From NCBI GenBank assembly GCA_026874595.1, contig CM049306.1:11553019-11617018 (forward strand): a DNA stretch of 64,000 nucleotides, written 5' to 3'. The position numbers were made by a program, and so were the translations under genes. The notes under the pieces are model-generated. The model did no database searches. It was not told the DNA's origin and saw nothing but the letters and a program-made list of their open reading frames with translations. Positions 37,100 to 49,800 of the stretch are shown piece by piece (positions within the stretch are counted from its first letter, which is position 1; every line of letters starts with the position of its first letter). Source of the stretch: Sipunculus nudus. Lineage: Eukaryota > Annelida > Sipuncula > Golfingiida > Sipunculidae.

Positions 37100-37681
37100 T
37101 TTCTTTATAAATAAAAGTCAGCCTTGCCATATATTTATCAATATTCCTATAAATAATTCCTATGAATAATTTGGCACAAGGCTTTTCTGTACCTGGAAAC
37201 CTATATCAAGAACTCCACTTCTGCATCTCAATGTTGCATTTAGAGAATGATGTTAGACCTGCATGTTCCTAGACTTAAAGTGATGTTCAGTATCAGTGTA
37301 TCTGTAGCTCAGTGTCCAAGATCTATACAAGTATCATGACAAACCATATAGCTTAGTCTTAGCTCTTAGTGTTAGAGTATCACCTGTACAGCTCACCTTC
37401 CTAAATCTGTGTTCAAGTCTGCTTCTCAGCTTCTCTCGTTACTTTATCTAGGTATAAACCGACACCTCCCCATTTAATCTCTGTGTTACAGAGCTTGGAT
37501 CTTTTATCTTACTCCCTATACCTATAGCTTATGGAAACATGCAGGGCACTCGTAGGTATCCTGTGCTTAATCCTGTCTGCAAACTCTGTATGTCTTAGCT
37601 TTAATCCAGCGTTAGTTCAGACCATAATGGTATACAGGCCTGGATCAGCAATTGACCCCCACCAGGGTGGCTTGTCATGCT

Positions 37682-37839
37682 TTACTTGTACACAAGGACA
37701 GCTTCTGGTGAAAATACTGGCTCTGGTAACTTGTGTTTGGCCATGCGGTACTCCCCGGTGACCAGGTTGTAGCTCTCTATGTAGGGCACTGCCATGTTGG
37801 TTTGCGAATTGTATCCTCCAGCAACTATCATTGTGGCAT
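37682..37839 (-). CDS. Kelch-repeat gene exon 9: last blade and stop
   Basis: Reads DATMIVAGGYNSQTNMAVPY then IESYNLVTGEYRMAKHKLPE and ends AVLVYK, stop TAA at 37684-37682. It has a kelch GG pair followed by Y..N....W-like spacing. It closes the propeller at the C-terminus. Confidence 0.9.
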
Positions 37840-40800
37840 CTGAAGTTAAATTAATTATCTCTTATCCTTCACAATGTTAAATATGGCAGTAATGTGATGC
37901 AGGTTGTTTTGGAATCAAATTCCATGATAAAACCCCCCTTTTACAATTCTGTTATATGTGTTAATTTACTCAAAAGGCTGTATATGGCTGGGTGTTTAGC
38001 CAACAGTAATAAATCAATACAAACCAATAAAAGAACAACACCAATTTAAAAGCAAATATGTGCAGCAAAATAAGTGTATTAGGATTGATCTGACAGCTAT
38101 CTGAAGGTACAGGATGGTGAGACATACCTGCATGGATAAGGAATGGACTGCAGGTCTATCGGTCAAACTCTGCCCATTTTCTGATAGAAACATTGAAACA
38201 GGATTTTCTTTAATATTAAAATTAATCTTTAATAAAATCAGAAGATATTCCAAATTACTACTGTGATGTCTAATTTTGAGTAGTGGGTGAGTAGTAATAT
38301 GGATGATAAAAAACTACACATCTAGACAGCCTCGTAACATGTAACCAAATGGTTTCTTAATATACTGGCAGGAGACAACGCCATCACTACACAAGCAATC
38401 CTAATATAGAAAATGGATTTTGTTGAAACTTGAAGAATGCTAATACCTTTGACAGTACAGATGGGAGAATGTCTTGGAAATCTTAGATGTCCCACCAGAT
38501 CCCAGCCTGCAGGTCCTTGTCGCCAGATGGCAGTAATGCTCTGTAGCCCTGGTGATGTGACCACACAGTGTGAATCACTCAGCCCACCCACAGCGTGGAC
38601 TGTCCCACGCACTGAGAACGCCGTCATACAAGCCACAGAGGCCGGCAGCTCACCCTCCAGCTGTAAACTGAAATGAACAAACGTGACTTGTCAAGTATTT
38701 GTCCATGTCATTAATTACGCTATCAGCAAGGGTAATTTAAATTAACATGTAGTTAGCAGATCAAATATAACAGAACTGCCATTATAAAAAAAACGAGGAA
38801 ATATGTAATGCATGGTTGTTAGAGCCATTAGATCCTGTATCTGTCAGTTAATGTCAGGCTACAGATATGAACTTATCTTGACTTAAAAAAAAAAATAACT
38901 ACTAAATTATTTAGTTAATGTTATTTGAGCTACACAGCTGTTGCAGAAACATTTATATATTTTAAAACCATCAAATGCCGTGTTGGAAGTGCAATCTTTT
39001 TCAGGAAAAATTGCACCTATCACATTTAATGTTTTAGTGCCTTTATCTATTTAACAAATGTTTAACAGTTTCAGCGCTGTTGATTTAGATGAATATGATA
39101 AAATAATGCAGAGATGACACTCCCTGGGCCATTTTTTACAGGTTTAGAAATGACCATACAAGGTTCCACATTTCCCTGACGCCACGTAGGACACGGTGTG
39201 GCCACTCTCATCAAACCCTCCTATAACCCAGATGTTGTCATCCTGAACGGCGAGGGCAGGAAACAGATGACCTTGATCAAGTGCAGGTATCCAGCTCCAC
39301 TGGTCCTTGTCCTTGTCGTAAATCTCACAAGTCAGCAGCCATCTGCAAAAATGTGTTCTTAAAATTACTTGACATCCACTATTGTCCATCTTTTTGTGGG
39401 CTATGGAGGTTATTGACGTTTGTTCAGGAAGGGAAAAAGAAAAATCCAGACTTTGATGCAGTTGTATAATAAATGTCTGTGTGTATTTCTGGGTAGGTGT
39501 ACAAGATGTCTGTATGATTTTCAATGGAAGAGAATTTTGTGATCAAGACTCAAATATTATCTGGGTTCAAAAATTGTTAGAGAGGTATGATCTCTCTGGG
39601 TGCTCTCTGAGGGCAGTCATGAGAGGGGGGGTTATGTATATACAAATAGTATATGTTAACATCCACATTCAATTTTTTAGGGGAAGTATAGTGTGTATAG
39701 AATTCTGCTAGAATTCTGTATTAGCACAAGTTGTCTCTCATATATATTATTTATTTTATTATTTACTGATAAAATCATTTATATATACCCAATTGCCCAT
39801 CTCAGAGGGCTTTGTCAGTTATATGAATTTAACAGCAAACCACGGAATTTCTTATTTAGTAATTATGGGCTAACAATTCAAGTAGGCACAGCAACTGGTA
39901 TATTTTATACTCCATAGTTTTAGTTCAAAATACAGGTGTTGCAATTGCATCTTTGAATCGGGCCAAATGTGTTCTTACTGGAAAACAATTTCATGATGTA
40001 AAATACACCGGGACTAACCTTTCATTTTGGTCCTTACCACCTGCCACTATTAGACAGTTATAGTTGCTGACCATTCCGTGGCAGTGACGGCACTTCTGCA
40101 TTGGAGCACGATGGTGCCACTGGTTGGTTCGTATGTTGAACTCTAGCAGCGTGTTTGTGGCCACACCTTCCAGAACCCCACCTGAGTAACACGATTCATG
40201 AAAGATTCAGATTCTGTCAAATAATCAGTTCCAGTTTGTCATCTTCTTTATATTCTTCCATATTCTTAATTTAACTCTGCCTTATTATACATATAGTTTT
40301 GAAAATTCCAGTTTTCTATTAGGTGTACATGTCTGTAAAAAAAACGAGAAATCTAAAGTCATCAAGTAAAATAAATTAACACCTTAGAATTTTACTAACA
40401 TTTTTCAGCCTATTGAAAGATTTTGGTTCATTTAATTATATGTACATATACCTGAGACATATATGGTGTCATCAATGGTTGCAGCAGCGTAGTACTGGCG
40501 AGGTTCATCTAAATGAGTGGTCAGTGTTATCTTTGGGTTCCACCTTCCTTTATTATCTGCAAATAAATGTTTAAATACATCACAATCAATGGCAACAGTC
40601 GGGGTAAAACTGACTTAATTCATGGAACCACAGTTTATGATTTGGAATATTAATAGATGTGACAGTTCACAGCCAATATTAAAATTAGTCAGCTTGTTGG
40701 GGTTAAGGCACTTGCCTCCAGTGTTTTATGATTATAACATGCTCTAGCCTTATTCTTTTTTATTTGTGATAAATGTTTCACACAGTTTTAGTATGGTTGA

Positions 40801-43800
40801 TTAGGGATGTTCGGTTACTAATATAAATGTCCACCCATTTCATCGTATTCCCATTAGTAGAAATACATCATTTACGAAACTTGTTAAAATCTGGATATCT
40901 CATTTGACAAATCTGGAATTTAGCTTTCACACAACCTTTCTTCAGGATTGTATTGGGTCTGAGAAGTTTTTTTCTACTGTGATTGACAACTACTGTACTG
41001 GATTAATTTTGATATATTCTGATTGGAATCTGATGATTTTTTATCAAAGAAACTATATTTCTGAATCTCATTGTACTCACCAGTGCGGTCTTGAATGATA
41101 ACAATTGTTGGGGGATGCTGTGTCCTATCAAATGAGCCGGGCCTCTTTACGAGAGATGAGAGCCTTTTTGAGTCGGATGGGGACGCTGGTGTGAATTTAA
41201 TGATTCTTTTCAGTCCATTCTCCAGGTAACCATCAGCCAGCCTAGGAGAAGACCCAACAGGAAGAGTGCACATCGTCATTATTTGTAGTTGTTTTGAGTA
41301 TTGAAACTTGGTCGTCTTTTTGTGGGACTGACGTGCATATTTGCAGTCTTTACATTCATTTTCCCTTGCAGTATCATCAGAATAGCCCCAATTTCGCCAA
41401 ACCTGCCCATACTTCATCATGCAGAGAGTCGTTTCCTGTGCACTATTCATTTTCGAAGATCCAACATGATTGTCCAGGTGCAACAAGTCTTCATTTGTTT
41501 CAGTGTAAACACTACAAGAAGACATATCACTATTTTTCCTAAATGTAACAAGTTTTTCCTGAAAGTTTCTTTCAGTATTTCCTTCAGGCATGACATTGTC
41601 AGTTCTGACAGGAAAGTCAGTAGAGATAATCTTCATTTGGTGTTCTGAGATTTCATCAGTACTAAGTTTGTGTGATGCCATGGTCTGCTTCTGTTGCATT
41701 TTCTTGAGAATTATTTGCATATTATGTAACCAGTCAGTCCACATGTTGCATTGACTGTCAGCTTCGGTTAGATTGTGTATTTTATGCTTTTGCATAGGGT
41801 ATGTATCTTGTTTAAGTGGTAGGTCTTTAATTTCACCAGGGACAGCATTTATATTTGTTAGTCTGGTTTCTGAAGCTTTGTCTTTTCTATCTTCTGAATA
41901 TGAGTAGAGTTTTCCAGGTAATTCCTGTGCAAGTTTTGTACTCGGCCCTTTATGTTCATTTGCTAAACTAGAACACGAGCACTGTCCTGTTGACTCCTGG
42001 ATATTGTTTTGTATTTGGACAGGATCTATTTGGTTAGGAGCTATATTTTCCTTAGATGTTTCATTATTTGGAGCAGGGTTCTCATCTTTGATCTCAGGAA
42101 AAACTGTATATTCTGAACAAGAAAAATATGACAAAGAGTCAACAGATTCACTTGATAAAATGTTAATTTTTTCCTCTTTGGACACTTTTGATGAACATTT
42201 TTCTTCTGTTATCTTCGAGGCTGGAAATTCTGCATGAGGACGACACTTCTCAATGGTGGAGTGAATATACTTGTCACAGCTAACTTGTCTGGTTTGTTGG
42301 AACGTTTCTGGGATATAGTCATTGGCTAACTTCTCTATATAAATGAAATGTTTGGTTGTAACACGTTTCTTATTTGGATCTGATTTCGATGCATTTGAGG
42401 AGGACATTTGCTCAGAGGATGTATGTTGTCCCTTGTCCAAAACATATTCATCATTTTCTACTTGTCCTGTTATAGTTTTTATTTCTTCAGAGCTTGTAAC
42501 TTCGGTACCATAAACGCCTGTATCATTTCCTGGGAGATATGTGATATATGGTTCACTGGCACTTTCTTCATTCTGCATTGTACTATTTGTTGATAGATTA
42601 GTTGATTGATATGAATTTGTGAGATGGCGTTCAGTTCTGTTCAAAGAAACTTGTTTCAATGATGTTTCTGAGCTGATGTCTATTTCATCTGATGTATAAC
42701 AAACACAATTACTATCTGTATATGAAACGTCTGATAAACAGTTCCCAACCATACTTATTTCTGTATCAGTGGTATTTACTGCTACCTCAACCTTGTTGTC
42801 TTCTGATGTTTCTAAATTTGCAAGGAGGTTCACATATGTGCTTTGTTTGTCATCTATCAATGGGTACTCTGTACATGAATTATAAGAAAGAGATTCTGTT
42901 GAATCACTTTTTAATGTAAAGTCCTCTGTGGTTGGTATATCAGGCTGACAAGCTGCATGCTGCCCAGCTTTGGTTGAAAGACCGTCAGTTGACTTGACTG
43001 TGCAGCTTAGTGTGGGGAAGTCTGTATGCAGTCCCCCACTGTTTTCCCCTTGCACAGGAATAAGTGGTGCAGTCCGTTCTGTATGTTCAAGGGTATGGCT
43101 AAGATTGTATTGTTGGTGTTCCAAAAACTCAGAATCTTCATCAAGCCTTGATGGCTTTGGATTTGGACTGTGAATTCGATCATCTGCTAATGAGTCGCAA
43201 GACTGGTCATAATCACAGCAGGAATCGCCAGTCGACTCACCATAACGAGGATTCTCAATGGACTCATTGTGAGTGTAAGTAGAGGCAGTCTCATCCCAAG
43301 TTGATCTCAATTCCAAGTCTGCAGGATAGATAGGCTCGCAAAATGCATCTCCAACATATTCAGAACACAGTTCATGAGTGTAAGTAGAGGCAGTTTCATC
43401 CAAAGTGGATTTCAATTCCATGTCTGAAGGATAGACAGGCTCGCAAAGAGTATCTCGAACATGCTCAGAATACAGTTCATCAGTGTAAGTCGAGGCAGTC
43501 TCATCCAAATTGGGCCCCAATTCCAAGTCTGCAGGATAGATAGGCTCACAAAGTGTGTCTCGAACATATTCAGAACACAGTTCATGGGTGTAAGTAGAGG
43601 CAGTCTCGTCCAAAGTGGAACTCAATTCCAAGTCTGAAGGATAGACAGGCTCGCAAAGTGTATCTCCAACATATTCAGAACACATTTCCTTATATTGTCC
43701 ATGGCTTGCTTTATCAGTTGTTTCTGTCAAGAGCCAGGATTCTGTGGAACCAGCAAGAGGAGTATCAACTTGTAAAGCAGTTTCATCTTCTTCTTCAATG

Positions 43801-46800
43801 ATGTCTGCAGCAACACGTCTATATGATCTTAAATGTTCCAGAGAGCTTATAGAATCTTCCGCTGATTGCTTATTAAAGAACTGACATGAACTTTCCGCTG
43901 ATGTTCCAGATCTGATGTTTATATCATCTGATGTAAATGAGAAACTAGTATCATCAGATGAAACAGAATCTTTGGACCCATTTCTGAATATGTAAACGGT
44001 TGGGGGCTCTCCAAGTTTGTTGGTTTCTTCCAAAATCGTATCGGCCATAATATTTTCCATAGCTGTAGTATTACAATCTGATTCAAAAGTGTCTTCAGTG
44101 TCCTCTGCCAAATAAGCCAGTGGCAATGGACTGTTTGAAGTATCATCATCGCTTTTTATTAAGCTTTTTATTAAGTCATTAGTAGTGTCTCCCATATCTG
44201 AAATGGTTGGGGATATCTCCATATTTGTAGACATGTCATCTTTGATTTTGGAAGCCCAGTTTAAATTTGATGAGTTGCACAAACTATCTCTTTCATTCTT
44301 TACACATGGTAAGATGGTATTCTCTTCGTTTTTGTTTCCGGCTAAGTATTGTGAAAGTTTGTCTTTGGACAGTGCAGTCTCTGTTGATTCTTTTGACTGC
44401 TCTTCATTCGTTATATCTCTATTGTACAATGTCTGAAAATATAGGACATATTGAAAGATAACTGTTCCTGGTATGTTACACTGCATAGAAAATGTATTGA
44501 GTGGATAGTCCACCAGGCATACTGTCATATAAATACACTGACATATTTAACAGCGGTTAGGACATTTAGAGAGGCCAAGGTCATCCTCTTATCGTTTGAT
44601 GGGACATGACCCTTGCAAGAGAAATACTGGGTGCTGAGACATTAAATGCATAATATCTTGTAATTATAGTGATAATCGAATGATTTTAATGAATATGTTG
44701 CAAAGTGCAAACAGTTGAGTAAAGTTATATCATTGCATTCTTATCTGGTCACGTTGTAAATCATAAATTCAAATTCAAACCAATGAAGGTTGTTAAATAG
44801 TTTCTCTTCCTTTGTCCATAGTCTCGTTGGCAATATCATTTTCATTAACTGAAATCACCACCATTCCATAATCCTTCAAGAATAATATCCAGTAAAATCA
44901 AGTTTATACTTGCCTGCTCTTTTACTGACAGATCAAGTCGGGGAATTTCTGGGAGTTCATCTGTTGATTTTGCTGAAAACAAAGAATAAACTTTTTTTAG
45001 TTGAACCAATGAAACCTCATTGTAGGTTATCCATATTGATCTCTAAAAAATATTTCAGCAGCAACTTCTGGTGAGAAGACAATGTTACTCAAATGGATAG
45101 AAAAAAAGGTTTGTTTCCCTTCTTGTTTCAAAGTGAAGGGATGCAAAATTCTGTACAAATTACTTATTTACCAGAGAAATTAGTAACATAACAAAAACAA
45201 ACATGTGGCCATAAGACTTTAATAGTTCCCAATGGTCATTGGATATTCCGATGGCCTTGTATTAAGAACTTTTATTATTATAGGTAATTGTATAAGGTTT
45301 CATGGAATTTACTCAAAATGGTGCGTTCATAGAGCCATTTAAGAAGGAAACTTAGGGTGGCCATCAGAGTGCACCATATGGATGCACCAAAGATTTGCCT
45401 CCGACTGATTTTATAATGAAAGGTGTGTGTATATTAGCTAACTAAAAAATCATGGGAAAAACCCACTACAAGGTGCTCCTAACATTTACAATTGTGAAAC
45501 AAGTTATTTTTTCACATGACTGAAATAATTGAGTATCCCAATAACAGATATTTACCTGGTTTTCTGGATGACACTGTAGCAAAGAAGTTATCCTTGGGAT
45601 TATTCTTCAACCATTCCTTGATCATGCTATCCAAGGCCCGTCTATCTCTTACCTGAGAAACTGGAGTACTGTGCACAGGGTTGTCATGATAACAATCTTT
45701 TTCTGGCGACTTTTTTCGGCCAGACACAGTTCTCTCGTATACTGGTAATGTACGAGATAAAGTGACCGTGCCGAATAAACTGTCTTGTTCCATATTATTC
45801 AAGTGACGAATTTCCAAGCTCATTTTAAAATCTTTCTCATAAAATCTTGATCCGTGGCTAATCGTTTCATTCTCAACCACCAGTGCATCCGATTTAGCTT
45901 CCCCTGCGTTCGGGGTGCAAGAATTACAGTTCGCAGATCCCTGTGATGTGTTACTCCTATTTTCACAAAAGCACGCCGCAACAGGAGAGGAGTTGGGAGA
46001 CTCCTTTTCTGGGATAGTCGAACCCTGTGCAAATTTTCTGTTGATTTTTCCACCACAAAAACAATGTACCCCCGGTAAAGACTTACAGGAGTCATCAGAT
46101 CCTGAAACTAGCTGATGTTGTGTACATTTTGACTCCCTTAGTGATATTTCAGTTTTGCAAGTACATGCTTCCATCGGAAGAGACTTGAAAGAATCTGCTT
46201 GCGAGTCCACAGAGCTATATGAATGAGAGTTATCTGCTCGAAGCGATTTCGAGTTCTGCTCGCAAGAACTGATTTCCAAAGAAACAGTTTTATATGAATC
46301 TTTTGCAAACCCAGAAAAACGTGTGAATAAATTTTTGTTTATTTGTTTTGTTGACAATCCGTCAAGATCCTTTAACATGCACTTCCTAGCAACGGCGGAC
46401 GTGCATGGGACATTCCTAGAGAGAAATGGCCCCTGCGATATTTCGATTCTGAAAGCTTTTCGTTTTCTGTCATGAGGTGAATGTGATTCAACCGAAAGAT
46501 ATCTACAGAATTTATCATCTTGCAAATTTGAGCTTTGTCTCAACTGTACTGAAAATGACCGACATTTGTTGTCTGTAAATATATGTGGTTCCAGGTTTAC
46601 AGAGGTACATGGACCATCACATGAAAAATTGTCTGCTACTCTTAACTGGAATGATATATCGGCCGAACCTGTGCTTGTGCAACACACTGGAGGTAATGAT
46701 TTATACGAATCTCGTTCCATGTCATTTTGGTTCTTCGTGAGTTCACTTGTATTTTCCTGAGAACCAGGTTGGAACTTTTTGGATTCACAAGATTCAACTG

Positions 46801-49800
46801 TTAATATCTGAAAACATTCCTCTTTGAAAACATCGGGACCTCTTGTACATGCTGTATCTTGTGGCATGTGCGCTTTATCTGAGCACATACCCTTATCAGA
46901 AGGTTTCGACTTCCAGAAGTTGTTTTCTGAAATGTCTGTGCTCTGTCGTAGTTGACACGTCTTCTTTGATCCAGTTGTCCTTTCATGGCATGAACATTGT
47001 TCCATGGGAAGCGATTTATAGGAAGCATGATCTGTGATTTGCGGAGGAAAAGGTGCGCAAAATGATTGGTGGATGTCTTCCTTTTCTGTACATGTACACG
47101 GGCAAGCAGGCAAAGATTTATACGAATCATCTGATGAAACGGCATGTCCATGTATGTTAGATGACGGATGTGACATTGTCTTTTCTCTACATGCACATAT
47201 CACTGTTGGAAGGGATTTAAATGAGTCGTCGGATGACATACCAAGGTCCTTAGCACTTACTAAATGACGTTGCATTGTATTTCCTTTACATGCACATTGC
47301 TCAGCAGGAAGCGATTGAAAGGAATCATCAGCTGTAATGCCAAGCTTTTGTGTACCTGTCACCGAGTGGGACTTTGCCTTTTCTCTACATGTGCATGTCA
47401 TCATTGGAAGAGATTTGAAGGAGTCATCAGACGACACATCAAGGTTCTGGCTTCTTACAATTGGGTGTGAAACTGGATTTTCTTTGCAAATACAGGGCTC
47501 AGTAGGGAGAGATTTAAATGAATCACCCGCTGTAATGCCAAGGTTTTGTGTACTTTTCACAGAGTGGGACATCGCCTTTTCTCTACACATGCATGTCACA
47601 ATGGGAAGAGATTTGAAGGATTCATCAGACGAAACGCCAAGGTTCTGTGTTCTTATTAATGGCCGTGAAACTGTGCATTTACAGGACTCAGTAGGGAGAG
47701 ATTTAAATGAATCATCAGGTGAAATGCCAAGTTTTTCTGCACTTATTTCTGAACGAGAAATCGTTTTTTCAGCAGATGAACATGGATACCTCTCTGTGGG
47801 AAGAGATTTGAAAGAATCATCCGATGAAAGTTCATGTATCCTCTTCAATGCACGGCGCTCTCCGTCCTTACATGTATCTATCTCAATGGGGATGGATTTA
47901 TACGAGTCCTCAAATGAAACGGGATTGTTATGTGCACAAAATATTTGGGATGACTTCGCTTTCTCTTCAAATGTACGTATTTCTGTAGGGAGAGATTTAA
48001 ACGAATCATCTGATGAAATATCTATTATCTGTGTACTTGGTATAACAGGCGACTTCATTTCTTTACAATTGCAGGTTCCTTCAGCTGATGACTTATGTGA
48101 CCTATCTTTTGAAACATTTGCATCTTCTTTGTCTACAACTGATGTTTGGTACGGGTCGTCCGTTTTACACATTCTTTTATCCATCTGCGCTAAGGAGTAG
48201 AGCGTTTGTCCGGCCGTTAAATCGATTACCACAGCATCTTTACTACGGCAAGTACATTGATCGGTTGACATCTTGCCGTCTTTGTCTTTACTTGTATTGT
48301 TGCTGTATGGCGTCTGTTCAGGTGTCCCCTCTTCTTTTTCAACTTCCTTAGTTTCATGAAATGAGTTAACGTTTGCCGAGACGACGTTGTGTCCTCCTGA
48401 CGAACCTACTTGTATAGTCGCGTAATCGTCCTTAATCAGCAATCTACACTTCCCACATTCAACAGGTAGTCGATTTTCTTTTGAGGAGACTTTCAATGAG
48501 CAGGGACAGCAACATATTTTAAGTTCTTTGAGCGTTTCAAAATTATCAGTAAGAACCATTTCAACTTTACTTGCCCTTATTGGATTATCGCGCTTTCCCG
48601 TGCTACCGTTTGTCAAGACCCTAAAGTGATTCTGACAAAAAGCACCTACAGGTGGTACAAGACTTCTTGTTTGTTCAGACTGAACAACTTCTTGTGAGGT
48701 CTCCAGTTTTTCAACTCTCCTCTTCCAGGTCGCTCCTTGCTTGTCCCATAGTCTGGCGAGTTCTGCTTGGATTCCTCGCAGAGAGCCTGCGCCACATTGT
48801 CCCGACAATCTGGCGTCGGATGACTTCTTATCATCAGTCGATATTGACGACCCTGAACAGTAAAATAAGGGCTATTATTAATATTTTAAAACACATCAGG
48901 TACTCATCATTCACTTGCATTTACACTGTTCCCGTTTGAATTTGTTAGCTAACCTGTGAGCTTATGCGATGGCGCAGCGTCATCTGTCCGTCGTCGTCCG
49001 TAAGTTAACCCATGCTATCTCAAAACCCGTTGGAGCTAGCATCACCAAATTTTGTGCAAAAATCAGTTATCTAAAAAACTGTCGGATTTTGCTGATTTCT
49101 TTGCTATCTGCATTTACTTAGATTTTATAAGGAAAAAAGCTTAAAAAATTGATTATCCTCCGAACTTGTTAAGCCAAATTGTTCAATATTTCACAGAAAT
49201 AATCTCTAAAACCATCTCGCTCAAGTTTGTTCGAATTGTTCCTGTTCGGTAGATTTTGACGGGGTTACAGGAAGCTGAACTGAGCCATTTGGCCAAAAAA
49301 GGATACAAAAATTACTATATCTAAAACGGCTGGAGCTTTCTTCACCAAATATTATGCAAATGTTGGTCACATGACTCATATATGAATTTGAGGTATTGGT
49401 GGTGCCACCTGCATTAACTTTCATTTTTCGGGGGAAAAAGCTAAAAAAAACTTTTTAAAATATCCTCTGAAATCATTTAAACCAAATCGTTCAATATTTC
49501 ACAGAAATAATCCCAAAGATAAGCTCTCTCAAATTTGTTCAAATAGTTTGGGTTTGATGAATTTTGGCTGAGTTACAAGAATTTGAACTTAGTCATTTGG
49601 AGAAGGAGGCACACTGTCATAACAGTCTCAGAATCGACAGGAGCTAGCGTCACCTAGACTTGCCCAGTCAATGAAATGGCTCTTAATTGTTGCCTTTGAC
49701 AGAGAAAGCAAACGTTTTCACACAATATTGCACGTATAGTATCGGTATCGCCACCTCTCAGTTACTTCCATAACTAGTTACCACTCGCTGACCCTCTTAT

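Larger units (their letters stand above)
36771..37681. other. Intergenic stretch between two convergent genes
   Basis: Holds the 3' ends of RAD18 (plus) and the kelch gene (minus). Apart from the two candidate poly(A) signals nothing else is recognised. Confidence 0.6.
37840..41080 (-). other. Kelch-gene introns 4-8
   Basis: A+T-rich introns of about 270-680 bp between the kelch exons. No repeats or extra exons could be supported. Confidence 0.5.

Noticed and set aside
47337-48200. 287-codon plus-strand open frame
   Set aside because: It is the antisense shadow of the DSFKSLP repeat in kelch exon 2.
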